Below, piece by piece: positions 7,879 to 16,144 of a stretch of 64,000 nt of DNA. The DNA is from Sphingobacterium mizutaii (GTDB lineage: Bacteria; Bacteroidota; Bacteroidia; Sphingobacteriales; Sphingobacteriaceae): contig NZ_LT906468.1 in NCBI RefSeq assembly GCF_900187125.1, positions 2,790,001 through 2,854,000 of the forward strand, read 5' to 3'. Position 1 is the first letter of the stretch; every line of letters starts with the position of its first letter. The notes under the pieces are model-generated. The model was given only the letters and a program-made list of their open reading frames with translations, was not told where the DNA came from and did no database searches. Position numbers and translations under genes: made by a program.

Positions 7879-9571
7879 GTTATACTCCAAAAAGCCTGTC
7901 ATTATCTTGGGATTATTCTTGAGTCTAATGACAGCATGTTCCAAAACTTCTGTAATAGATCCAAATACAGAATCGGCAATTAGTTTGAGTACGGATGTGG
8001 TCACTATCCTGGCTAGCAATCAGATCAAAATGGTTGGTGAAATCAAAAAGCTCAATTCGGAGCCTATCCAAGAAATAGGTTTTGTGCTCTATGATCTGGA
8101 CCTCGATCCTACGAACCCGAAAGAAATCAAAATGGATAAGCCTTCTACTAAAGAAGGTAAAAAAGAATATACTTACACCGCCAGCAATCCATTTGTAATC
8201 GGCAAAAAATATGCGTATTGCTTTTATGTGCGAACCAACAAAGCATTTTATAAAGGAAATCAAGTTGAGTTTATGGTGGATCAGATCAAAACAGATCCCG
8301 GAAAAGAGACCAAGGCTGTCGCAGGAACCTATATGAGTTTGGAAGGAGATTTTAGCCAAATGGATAAAGACAGCTATATTACCTTAGCTGGCAAGGAATT
8401 GGGAAAATTGCCCTTTGAAGTCGCAAAAGATAAAAAATCCATTAAGATATTGGCGCCAACCCAAATGGTTAATCATGATGATGCTATAGACATTATTTTA
8501 AATAGAAAAGATCCAAATGGGAACAACTATTTTTCAAGGACAATAGGAAAAATGAAGATCATAGCTCGTATCCATCCACCGAAAAGTTATGAGATTTTCT
8601 ATAACCAAGCCCTTCCCATTACTGGAGATGCGCTTCCATATCAGAAAAGTAGTTTAAATATCATCATCAATGGCAAAAAATTGCCCTATTACTATGGAAT
8701 AACCATAGGAGAATTTGGTCCAATTAATCAATCTAGTCTAAAATGGTCCATAGATGATGGTGTTAAAGTAACTGATTTTCCAGAACCTCTTCACATCATA
8801 GCTCCAAAACCTGAAGATTTATCTATGGGTCCAGTTCAAATTCATCCTGACCAAATGGTAGATATTTTTGGAATAGACTTTAATCAATATTTCGGAAATA
8901 CCCTCCAAAAAGTTAAGATAGGATCTAAGGAATTTGGATACTATATGAGTTATCCATCCTATCTTAGCATCGCCATCCATGACCTTCCTTATGGAAAACA
9001 TACTGTAAGTTTACAATCATCATTATTTAATGTGACTTTAAATCAGCAATTAGAGCTACTTCCTTTTAATATTTCCTCTATTTCACCAAGTGAAATCTAT
9101 CCAAATGAAGAGCTGCAGATTAAAGGAAATTTCATAAAGGGAATGGAATATTCAGTAACCTTTAATGACTTCTTCCAAACTTCAGCCATTGCGGAGTCCA
9201 ATTCAGAAATCATTTATAAGGTTCCCTTCCTGAGTGGGAATAACTATGAGGTAAAATTAATGTATAATGGCAAAGCAATTAATGATCAGACCCAGAAATC
9301 ATTTCGATTAAAGTTGCTCAACCCCATCATTACGAGCTTAAGTGCAAAGCAGGTCAATCCTGGAGATGTTTTGATCCTTAAAGGCAGAGGTTTAGAAAAA
9401 GTCGATTATATATTCTTTGAAAACTACGCTGTAGTTACTGAAAGGACCTCTAATGAGGAATTAAAAGTGAAAATGCCTTTAATGCTTTTGCCAGGGAAAT
9501 ATAAGATTTATCTCAATGGTAATAACTCCTCAGAAAGTATTCTAAGTAACCAAGTAATAGAAATATTGTAA
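7865..9571 (+). CDS. IPT/TIG-domain surface lipoprotein 3 of 4, 568 aa, TTG start
   Basis: The chosen start is TTG at 7865, inside the last 14 nt of the previous gene. It is needed to include the signal peptide MNIIRLYSKKPVIILGLF with lipobox LMTAC (Cys25). The first in-frame ATG would begin at MTACSKT and destroy the signal peptide. Domain order matches the siblings: FN3-like with IQEIGFVLYDLDLDP, a central beta region, then IPT/TIG modules with YPNEELQIKGNFIKGMEYS and NPGDVLILKGRGLEKVDYIFF. Overlap with the previous frame suggests coupled translation. Confidence 0.85.
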   Translation: MNIIRLYSKKPVIILGLFLSLMTACSKTSVIDPNTESAISLSTDVVTILASNQIKMVGEIKKLNSEPIQEIGFVLYDLDLDPTNPKEIKMDKPSTKEGKKEYTYTASNPFVIGKKYAYCFYVRTNKAFYKGNQVEFMVDQIKTDPGKETKAVAGTYMSLEGDFSQMDKDSYITLAGKELGKLPFEVAKDKKSIKILAPTQMVNHDDAIDIILNRKDPNGNNYFSRTIGKMKIIARIHPPKSYEIFYNQALPITGDALPYQKSSLNIIINGKKLPYYYGITIGEFGPINQSSLKWSIDDGVKVTDFPEPLHIIAPKPEDLSMGPVQIHPDQMVDIFGIDFNQYFGNTLQKVKIGSKEFGYYMSYPSYLSIAIHDLPYGKHTVSLQSSLFNVTLNQQLELLPFNISSISPSEIYPNEELQIKGNFIKGMEYSVTFNDFFQTSAIAESNSEIIYKVPFLSGNNYEVKLMYNGKAINDQTQKSFRLKLLNPIITSLSAKQVNPGDVLILKGRGLEKVDYIFFENYAVVTERTSNEELKVKMPLMLLPGKYKIYLNGNNSSESILSNQVIEIL

Positions 9572-9572
9572 A

Positions 9573-11285
9573 ATGAAAAAATCATATTTCAGCAGCCTAT
9601 TTGCTCCGATTTTTGGATTGATTTTATTGAATCTATTGCTTTCTTGCAGTAAAAATGAAGGGGTTATACCTGATAATAAACCGATAAAAATAGATATTTT
9701 TCAAGCTGGTAATGTGTCAGCTACTAAGGTGACCTTAAATGCCGAGCTTTTATATCTGAACGATGAGAAAGTATTGGACCATGGTTTTATCATTTTGGAT
9801 AAAAACTCCAGCAACCCGATCAAAATATCCTTGGGTGCAAAAGTTAAAACGGGATTGATAAAACATGATTATCAACCAACAAAAGCTTTCCCATTAAATG
9901 AGCCCTTATATTTTAAATTTTATCTCATCACGGAGAAGCAAGAATATTTGACCAAACCATCGCTAATTAGAGTAAGGGATTTTTGGATAGATCAAGAAGA
10001 CGGGATTAGGGTGACCTTAGGTGATACTCTAGTATTGACTGGAAATTTCAAACAAATCACGGATAAGAACAAGGTATATGCGCACTTAAACCAACCCAAT
10101 CTGGGATTGATCAATGTCCCTATCCTCAAGATTGAAGAAAAAAAACTGAGCCTAAAAATCCCTGATAATTTAGGACTGAATGGCTATCCCGTTCAGCTTT
10201 ACATCAGCAACGACCAAACAAGCCAAGCCTATGGCGATGAACTACGTCTCATCATTGTTAATATCTTAGGAAGGATAGATTTTTTGGCGGATAAACCCAT
10301 TTATTTTGGAGATGGATTAAAATTGAAAACATTTGGTTTAACCTCTTATTATGGAGATTTCCCAATAATTATTGGAAATACCAGCACCTCATATTTTAAT
10401 GAAACAGCTAACCTGGAGGACATTCAATATACAGGTGAAAAACTGAGACTTGGTTATTTCAATGGTTATGACACTATTTTTTCAAGCCAAAAACTCGAAT
10501 TGATCAAACCAACTCCATCAGCTCTATACTTGGAACAAGAGCATTTCCACCCAGGCAATAATTTTTCTATTACCTCCAGCTTGCTAAATAGGTTATATGG
10601 CAATAAAGAATTAAAGATCAAGCTTGCTGGTCAAATATATCAAAGCTATTTATATCAAAACTCAATCAGTACTTCCTTTACCATTCCCAATCTCAAAGCA
10701 GGAACTTATGATGTAGAAATAGTATCAAGTATGTTCCCGACAGTCAAATTAAACAATAAGCTGACCGTAAAGCCAATTTCAGCCAAAATCAGCAGCATGG
10801 CTCCTTATTACTTTGACGAAAATGTAGAACTCACAGGGAATTTTGTTGACGGTATCAGGTACTTTGCAAAAATGGATCAATATGAGATGGAAATCGAGTC
10901 CGTAAAAAACGGAAAAGGATATCTGAAATTACCCTCTGGGTTGTTTGGCAATCAAAAAATCCATATTGGTTTAGATGTTCCAAACTCAGGCCTCAGCTTC
11001 CAAGAAGAGCCAATAAACATTAATATATTAGGTGCAGTAATTGAAAGTGTATCTCCACTTTCTGCCTACGCTGGAGATATCATTACGATTAAAGGTAGGG
11101 GCTTAACCTCGATGGGTTTTGAAGTTTTCATCGCTGAAAACCAATGTAAAGTAGTATCCTACAATGCAAATGAAATAAAATTCATGGCTCCAGCGTTACA
11201 GCGAAAAGGCAAATATCCTGTTGAATTAATTTTCTTTTACAACTTTTCAAGAATTAAATCAACGGAATTGCTAGAATTGAAATAA
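9573..11285 (+). CDS. IPT/TIG-domain surface lipoprotein 4 of 4, 570 aa
   Basis: The signal peptide ends in lipobox LLLSC with Cys25 lipidated. The FN3-like domain carries VLDHGFIILDKN. Later modules have DENVELTGNFVDGIRYF and the terminal YAGDIITIKGRGLTSMGFEVF IPT/TIG domain. One nucleotide separates it from the preceding stop. No SusC, SusD or enzyme gene joins the array, which is unusual because such lipoproteins normally accompany a PUL. No terminator is obvious before the following ECF sigma gene 62 nt away, so read-through is possible. Confidence 0.85.
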   Translation: MKKSYFSSLFAPIFGLILLNLLLSCSKNEGVIPDNKPIKIDIFQAGNVSATKVTLNAELLYLNDEKVLDHGFIILDKNSSNPIKISLGAKVKTGLIKHDYQPTKAFPLNEPLYFKFYLITEKQEYLTKPSLIRVRDFWIDQEDGIRVTLGDTLVLTGNFKQITDKNKVYAHLNQPNLGLINVPILKIEEKKLSLKIPDNLGLNGYPVQLYISNDQTSQAYGDELRLIIVNILGRIDFLADKPIYFGDGLKLKTFGLTSYYGDFPIIIGNTSTSYFNETANLEDIQYTGEKLRLGYFNGYDTIFSSQKLELIKPTPSALYLEQEHFHPGNNFSITSSLLNRLYGNKELKIKLAGQIYQSYLYQNSISTSFTIPNLKAGTYDVEIVSSMFPTVKLNNKLTVKPISAKISSMAPYYFDENVELTGNFVDGIRYFAKMDQYEMEIESVKNGKGYLKLPSGLFGNQKIHIGLDVPNSGLSFQEEPININILGAVIESVSPLSAYAGDIITIKGRGLTSMGFEVFIAENQCKVVSYNANEIKFMAPALQRKGKYPVELIFFYNFSRIKSTELLELK

Positions 11286-11347
11286 GGTTTTATTAAAAAA
11301 GATAAAATTTTTTAAAGTAAAAACTCTTTTGATTCGTCTTTGTCTGT

Positions 11348-11923
11348 ATGGACGAGGCACAGCTAGAACGTATGTCGGAAAAAAACGCCAAATCTTTCTC
11401 GGAGGTCGTCAAGGAATATGGCGGACAGTTGCTGCGCTTTGTTAAGGCGCGGGTGAAAAAGACTGCCGATGCCGAGGACATCTTGCAGGAGGTTTGGTAT
11501 CAATTTTCTAGGGTTACAAATATTGAAGACTTGGGTAATGCTGGGGCTTGGCTATATTCTGTTACCCGCAATAAAATCACAGATAGTTATCGAAAAAAGA
11601 AAGATGAGTCGCTCGACGAGCTTACTGAAGCTGCCGATGAGGACTCCTTCCCTATTGCCCATCTCTTAGTGGCAGATGAAACGGACAATCCAGAACTCAA
11701 GATGTTCAAGGATATCTTTTGGGACGAATTGATGAAGGCATTGGAGGAATTGCCAGAAAAACAAAGAAAAGTCTATATCCTGAACGAAATCGAAGAAATG
11801 ACCCTACAGGAAATAGCAAACCTTGAGAATGAAAACCTAAAGACCATTATCAGCCGCAAAAGCTATGCAGTCAAGCACCTTAGATTAAGGTTGCGAGGTT
11901 TATACAATGAATTAAAATCTTAA
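11348..11923 (+). CDS. ECF-type RNA polymerase sigma factor, 191 aa
   Basis: Region 2 spans about residues 18-85, with the core-binding DAEDILQEVWYQFSR helix. Region 4 spans about 128-185, with LEELPEKQRKVYILNEIEEMTLQEIA and the HTH tail. An acidic linker lies between them (about 95-115). The length is typical for an ECF factor. It leads a cluster with two small membrane proteins and an Hsp20, and no FecR-like anti-sigma gene follows. The adjacent small membrane protein could play the anti-sigma part, but that is inference. A possible envelope or protein-stress role rests on the Hsp20 neighbour only. Confidence 0.93.
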   Translation: MDEAQLERMSEKNAKSFSEVVKEYGGQLLRFVKARVKKTADAEDILQEVWYQFSRVTNIEDLGNAGAWLYSVTRNKITDSYRKKKDESLDELTEAADEDSFPIAHLLVADETDNPELKMFKDIFWDELMKALEELPEKQRKVYILNEIEEMTLQEIANLENENLKTIISRKSYAVKHLRLRLRGLYNELKS

Positions 11924-11935
11924 AAAATATTAGCG

Positions 11936-12271
11936 ATGAATAGCTCATTCAATACAAATAGAAAAGGGAAAAAGATCTTTATTGGGATAGCAATGCTGAT
12001 CTTATTCTTCTTGGTCATTGGATTACTCCAATTTTTATGGAACAAGCTTATGCCAGAAATATTCGGTCTGAAAACCATCGATTATTGGCAGGCACTCGGA
12101 CTGTTCGTTCTTTCTAAACTCCTATTTGGCCGAGGTTTTGGAAGACCGGGCGGTGGTTTCGGGCGCAAAATGAGGCAAAGAGAATTGGATCGATCGGACC
12201 TTAGTGAGGAGGAAAAGGAAAGGTTGCGTGAGGAATGGAAGCGCCGATTTGATTCAAAATGTGGATTTTAA
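11936..12271 (+). CDS. Small membrane protein downstream of the ECF sigma factor, 111 aa
   Basis: Residues about 14-36 form one transmembrane helix (IFIGIAMLILFFLVIGLLQFL) and about 48-65 a second, weaker one. A glycine-rich GRGFGRPGGGFG stretch follows, then a highly charged cytoplasmic tail (SEEEKERLREEWKRRF). It starts 12 nt after the sigma gene and is surely co-transcribed. The topology of membrane anchor plus charged soluble tail would suit a sigma partner, but no anti-sigma domain is recognisable. Confidence 0.75.
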   Translation: MNSSFNTNRKGKKIFIGIAMLILFFLVIGLLQFLWNKLMPEIFGLKTIDYWQALGLFVLSKLLFGRGFGRPGGGFGRKMRQRELDRSDLSEEEKERLREEWKRRFDSKCGF

Positions 12272-12379
12272 GGTAGTCTACATGGAAATTGAATATTTTT
12301 CAAAATAATTTAAGGTAAAAGGATGGGTTCCTGCGTCTACTACATCAAAGGCCTTTAAATAGAACAAAATAAAAAAAAC

Positions 12380-12682
12380 ATGAAAAATAAATTTCAATCC
12401 ATAATCCCAAGATTACTAGTAGCAACTGTGCTAGTTGGCATTGCGACCCTGTTGATCGGAACAATCTTTAAAGTACTGTTGGTAACTACCATCTTGTTTT
12501 CCATCGGAACTCTAATATATTCCAAAATCAGCAGACGTCGACATCATTCCGAATACAACGATTATATGCCAGCTTTTGAGAGGGTTCCAGAACGTAAATA
12601 TATTATGGCAAACCCACAGGCTATCGTTCCTATTCAATATGCGAACAAAGCAAATAAACCCACTATTGTCCCTATTTACTAA
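12380..12682 (+). CDS. Small membrane protein, 100 aa
   Basis: Two closely packed hydrophobic stretches (about 11-45: LLVATVLVGIATLLIG then VLLVTTILFSIGTLIY) form a hairpin, followed by a basic, proline-containing tail ending KPTIVPIY. I do not recognise a family. It lies 108 nt after the previous small membrane gene and 21 nt before the Hsp20 gene, suggesting it belongs to the same sigma-factor cluster. Confidence 0.72.
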   Translation: MKNKFQSIIPRLLVATVLVGIATLLIGTIFKVLLVTTILFSIGTLIYSKISRRRHHSEYNDYMPAFERVPERKYIMANPQAIVPIQYANKANKPTIVPIY

Positions 12683-12703
12683 TTCATAAAAAAAGATAAA
12701 AAA

Positions 12704-13159
12704 ATGTTCAGAAGAGAAACATATAACCAAGACGCAGAAGCACAACGAAATTTTTGCAGAAGCAATTTTAAGAGAAAATTTGACCGGTTCCAAAGTCAGT
12801 TTTTCAATGATGGCAATCCTTTTAACAGAGGCCAGAAATCAAATATTCCAGTCAATATTGCAGAGAATGATGAACTATACCAAGTTCAAGTATTTGCGGC
12901 AGGGAGAAAGAAAGAACAATTCCAGGTGAATATTACCGATCAGGTCCTGACCATCTCTTGTAAAGCAGCAGAATTGGAATCTGGTTTGAAATATATTTAC
13001 CAAGAACAGCACTTGGGCGAATTTGAACGGGCTTTTCAATTGCAGGATGAGATATTGCTTGATAATGTACATGCAAGTTTTGAGGATGGCATCCTTACGG
13101 TGATCCTTCAGAAGGATCCTTCAAAAATAAAAGCTGCGCAAGAGGTCCAGGTCTCTTAA
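12704..13159 (+). CDS. Hsp20/alpha-crystallin family small heat-shock protein, 151 aa
   Basis: The alpha-crystallin domain runs from about residue 47 (NIPVNIAENDELYQVQVFAAG) to 142. It includes the FERAFQLQDEILLDNVHASFEDGILTVIL segment whose G-I-L motif is the family signature. The N-terminal 45 residues are basic and Phe-rich, as in sHSP oligomerisation arms. It is an ATP-independent holdase in the cytoplasm. It is the last gene of the ECF cluster and is followed by a hairpin. Confidence 0.92.
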   Translation: MFRRETYNQDAEAQRNFCRSNFKRKFDRFQSQFFNDGNPFNRGQKSNIPVNIAENDELYQVQVFAAGRKKEQFQVNITDQVLTISCKAAELESGLKYIYQEQHLGEFERAFQLQDEILLDNVHASFEDGILTVILQKDPSKIKAAQEVQVS

Positions 13160-13182
13160 GATCTGATTAAGAAAATAATCAC

Positions 13183-13218
13183 AGAAGAGCAACCTTAAAG
13201 GTTGCTCTTCTGAATTTT
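13183..13218 (+). terminator. Terminator of the ECF/Hsp20 cluster
   Basis: A 12-bp stem AGAAGAGCAACC (13183-13194) and its complement (13200-13211) with a 5-nt loop, followed by a modest T-tract (GAATTTTA). Confidence 0.8.
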
Positions 13219-13258
13219 ATGTCTATTTGGAAGTATGCACATTTTGACCTTTTGCTTA

Positions 13259-13789
13259 TTATCCAAAGAAGTATCGCTCCACATCTTTCCATCCATTCAA
13301 TCTTTCAAAACCAGTTTCATGGATATTGTGATAGCAATTAAATATCAGGCCAGTACCCGAGAAAGAACGTAGATTATAGATATGGTCATCGATCATATAG
13401 TCTGCTTTGATGATGCCCTTATTGCCACAAAATACCACTTGATGCCAAGTAATAAATGGGAAATGCTCTTGTAACCAATCAAATTTTTCGACCAAGCTCC
13501 AAGGGAATTCCATTGCTGCCGAAACGATATACACATCAAAATTATCGTTCAGACGCTTGACCACTTCTTGGGCATCAGGATTCAGGGGAAGGGTCCTAAA
13601 GAAATCAGGTTTCTCCAAATATCGGTAGACTGCAGCAGGGTCCTCAAAGCATTCGGCTTCTGGTTTTCCTTGGATCTCGGCTTCAGTGATCCGGATTCCT
13701 GTTTCCTGGAAATGATAAGCTAAATAATGCGCCATGTTATTGGCCAAGACACCATCCATATCGATGGCAATAGTTTTACGTGTCGACAT
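13259..13789 (-). CDS. 5'(3')-deoxyribonucleotidase (HAD superfamily), 176 aa
   Basis: HAD motif I is DMDGV at 10-14 (Asp10 nucleophile, Asp12 acid/base). Motif II is VSAA with Ser90. Motif III/IV residues are Lys near 124-128 and the acidic DDH pair at 134-136. The architecture and length match the NT5C-like cytosolic deoxyribonucleotidases, which dephosphorylate dNMPs and thus limit dNTP pools. It is a stand-alone gene, with no signal peptide. Substrate preference cannot be read from the sequence. Confidence 0.9.
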   Translation of the reverse strand: MSTRKTIAIDMDGVLANNMAHYLAYHFQETGIRITEAEIQGKPEAECFEDPAAVYRYLEKPDFFRTLPLNPDAQEVVKRLNDNFDVYIVSAAMEFPWSLVEKFDWLQEHFPFITWHQVVFCGNKGIIKADYMIDDHIYNLRSFSGTGLIFNCYHNIHETGFERLNGWKDVERYFFG

Positions 13790-13827
13790 ATTGGAAGATA
13801 TGAAATTATTTGATACCGAAAAATCAT

Positions 13828-14868
13828 CTAATTGATATTTTCGATCAATCTTTCTTTATCAGGAGGTTCGAGAATTACCTTATTATTACAAAAGAACCTT
13901 AAATAATTACGGACTTTGAAATTGGAAGTGGTTCCCCATTCATTAAAAATTTTACAGGCATCCTCCTTCCTATTTAACATGAGATAACAAATCCCTAAGG
14001 TTCGTAGGCAATCATCAAAATAAAAATATTGTCTTCGATTAACGGGAAGCTGGATCGCTTTTTCCAAATAGGGTAATGCCTCCTCATATTTACCATTATG
14101 GTAAAGTTCATCACCTTTTTGAAACGATGACATTGCATCTTTGACCTCTTGACTTACATCCTTTTTACCGAATGTTGAATATTGAATTCTTTGAACGACC
14201 AAAACATTCTCCTTGAGATCGTTAAAGTAAAATTCTTTAATCTTATTCAAAGCTTTCCTTAACTCAGTTTCCAGTTTTAGATCAATTGGGTTTAGAAAAA
14301 CGACATCCCTGATTACATTATTCGTATCCAGTACAAATTCAATCTCACAAAAGAATTCTGATTTAGATCTCTTTTTTAGTTCATTGGAATAAAATTCCAT
14401 ACTGCTTGCGAAATCCATATTGCTGGTAAACCTCACCTTGTTAAAGGTATCTTCAATCAATAATTTCTCACCGTTTCTTTGTGCATATTTTGCCTGAAAT
14501 TCAGGATATGTTTTTATGAATATGGAGTCTTTCAAAAAATAAAAGATATGATCAGGGTCGCCACGCTCTTGTATCACAAGGTAATCTGAGTCAAAAGAAT
14601 AAAAAAGGGATCGGTGGACCATATCAATATTTTTGAGATCATCATATCTGGCCTTAAATGGTTGATCGTTGATTTTTAATTCATCTTTTGATATTTCATA
14701 AATGGTTTCATTGGAAAACAAGGGCGAATGTATATCGGAAATCATCTTATTGGCATCGGTGACAAAGTCAAGGACCCAACGCCCGATCAGTCGATTCTCT
14801 TGGGCATTGATCGGTTGGAAAAACAAGCAAAACAGAAAGAAAAGCAGAAAGGACTTGCTAGGGAACAT
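13828..14868 (-). CDS. Secreted TPR-containing protein, about 346 aa
   Basis: I use the ATG at 14866-14868 because it starts directly on a signal peptide (MFPSKSFLLFFLFCLFFQPINA). An upstream ATG at 14899-14901 would add 11 unlikely residues. The mature N-terminus has a lipocalin-like GRWVLDFVTD opening and beta-rich segments. Residues about 225-300 hold TPR-like helices (DELYHNGKYEEALPYLEKAIQLP, LGICYLMLNRKEDACKIF). I recognise no specific family; a periplasmic or surface adaptor role is inferred from the signal peptide and TPRs. Confidence 0.75.
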   Translation of the reverse strand: MFPSKSFLLFFLFCLFFQPINAQENRLIGRWVLDFVTDANKMISDIHSPLFSNETIYEISKDELKINDQPFKARYDDLKNIDMVHRSLFYSFDSDYLVIQERGDPDHIFYFLKDSIFIKTYPEFQAKYAQRNGEKLLIEDTFNKVRFTSNMDFASSMEFYSNELKKRSKSEFFCEIEFVLDTNNVIRDVVFLNPIDLKLETELRKALNKIKEFYFNDLKENVLVVQRIQYSTFGKKDVSQEVKDAMSSFQKGDELYHNGKYEEALPYLEKAIQLPVNRRQYFYFDDCLRTLGICYLMLNRKEDACKIFNEWGTTSNFKVRNYLRFFCNNKVILEPPDKERLIENIN

Positions 14869-15094
14869 GTTTGGAATGCCTCCAAAATATTTGCAGTTCA
14901 TAATAATTGATTAAGAGTAGTTGAAAGTAAAGATATTTCCCAAGAATTCGAAATGGTTCAGCACCTAAACTGAACTGTCATTAAACAGCGGTTATTTATT
15001 AATAGAAACTTAATGAAGTTAAGTATTTGTGATAACATTTTCTTAATATTTCAACCATAATTTTATGTTTTAAAGATCAAAGCAAATTAACCTC

Positions 15095-15751
15095 ATGAAA
15101 CGTATCCTAAAACTCTACCATCAAAACAGGTATTTTTATAATTGTTTTTTAACCTGGTACTTTTTTTTGAGTTGCATTGTATTTTCAATTCCGAAACAAG
15201 AGTCTTTCTTATTTATCAATTCCAAACATTCTTTATTTTTCGATTATTTTTTCACGGTCATCACACAGTTTGGCGATGGCATATTTGTGATCGCTTTAGC
15301 ATTGTTCTGTTTCTTTTTATGGTCCCGAAGGTTAGCTGTTGCAATCGCGGCTACTTATATAGGATCTGGATTGATCTGTTCACTATTGAAAAGAACCTTT
15401 CATACACATAGACCAGGTTTCAGTTTACATGATGACCCAAACTTTCACTCTTTGTCCTGGATGCCTATGTCTTATCATAATGCTTTTCCTTCGGGTCATA
15501 CCACTTCTGCCTTTGCCTTAGCAACCTGCATTGCCCTTTATTCAAGGAATAGGAGTCTATCTATCCTAGCATTCCTTTTAGCCTGCCTGACAGGTTATTC
15601 AAGGGTATACTTAGGACAGCATTATCTTGATGATGTTTGGTTTGGTTCCATGCTTGGTATCGGTTTCTCCTGTCTTTACGCTTTACTGGTTTCCTATTAT
15701 TCTGAAAACCGTTTTACCTTATCAAACCTGCCCAGCAATTTTAAAATATAA
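15095..15751 (+). CDS. PAP2-family membrane phosphatase (undecaprenyl-PP or lipid phosphatase type), 218 aa
   Basis: All three PAP2 motifs are intact: KRTFHTHRP (99-107), PSGH (132-135) and SRVYLGQHYLDD (169-180, His176/Asp180). Five or six membrane helices are evident. It removes phosphate from lipid-linked pyrophosphates or phosphatidic acid at the membrane. It overlaps no gene but sits 3 nt before a GtrA gene and ahead of a GT39 glycosyltransferase, so the trio probably acts on polyprenyl-phosphate-sugar chemistry in envelope modification. Confidence 0.9.
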   Translation: MKRILKLYHQNRYFYNCFLTWYFFLSCIVFSIPKQESFLFINSKHSLFFDYFFTVITQFGDGIFVIALALFCFFLWSRRLAVAIAATYIGSGLICSLLKRTFHTHRPGFSLHDDPNFHSLSWMPMSYHNAFPSGHTTSAFALATCIALYSRNRSLSILAFLLACLTGYSRVYLGQHYLDDVWFGSMLGIGFSCLYALLVSYYSENRFTLSNLPSNFKI

Positions 15752-15754
15752 TCT

Positions 15755-16144
15755 ATGCTAAAGCTTCTTTTGAGCGCTGTTAAATTCGGAGCGGTAGGCC
15801 TTTTGGGTATGGCCATTGATTTCTTTTTTACTTGGCTCTGCAAAGAAAAACTTAAGATCAACAAATTTATAGCTAATGCGATTGGTTTTTCCATGGCGGT
15901 CATCAATAATTACATCTTGAATCGTATCTGGACCTTTTCGAGCAAAAACCCACAGATATTTGAACAATTCCTTTATTTTCTAGGTATCAGTAGCATAGGA
16001 CTAGCCCTCAATAGTAGTTTCCTGTATCTTTTCCATAACAAATTCAAATTGAATTTCTATTTCAGCAAGCTCCTAGCCATAGTTATCGTTTTTTTATGGA
16101 ATTTCTCCGCTAACCTCCTCTTTACTTTCAACAATGGAAAATGA
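15755..16144 (+). CDS. GtrA family membrane protein, 129 aa
   Basis: Four transmembrane helices and the family landmarks KFGAVGLLGMAIDFFF, ANAIGFSMAVINNYILNRIWTF and FLWNFSANLLFTF identify GtrA. These proteins are thought to flip polyprenyl-phosphate-linked sugars across the inner membrane. The gene overlaps the downstream GT39 gene by 11 nt and follows the PAP2 gene by 3 nt. Confidence 0.92.
   Translation: MLKLLLSAVKFGAVGLLGMAIDFFFTWLCKEKLKINKFIANAIGFSMAVINNYILNRIWTFSSKNPQIFEQFLYFLGISSIGLALNSSFLYLFHNKFKLNFYFSKLLAIVIVFLWNFSANLLFTFNNGK

Noticed and set aside
7925..8359. 144-codon minus-strand frame
   Set aside because: Antisense shadow of TIG lipoprotein 3.
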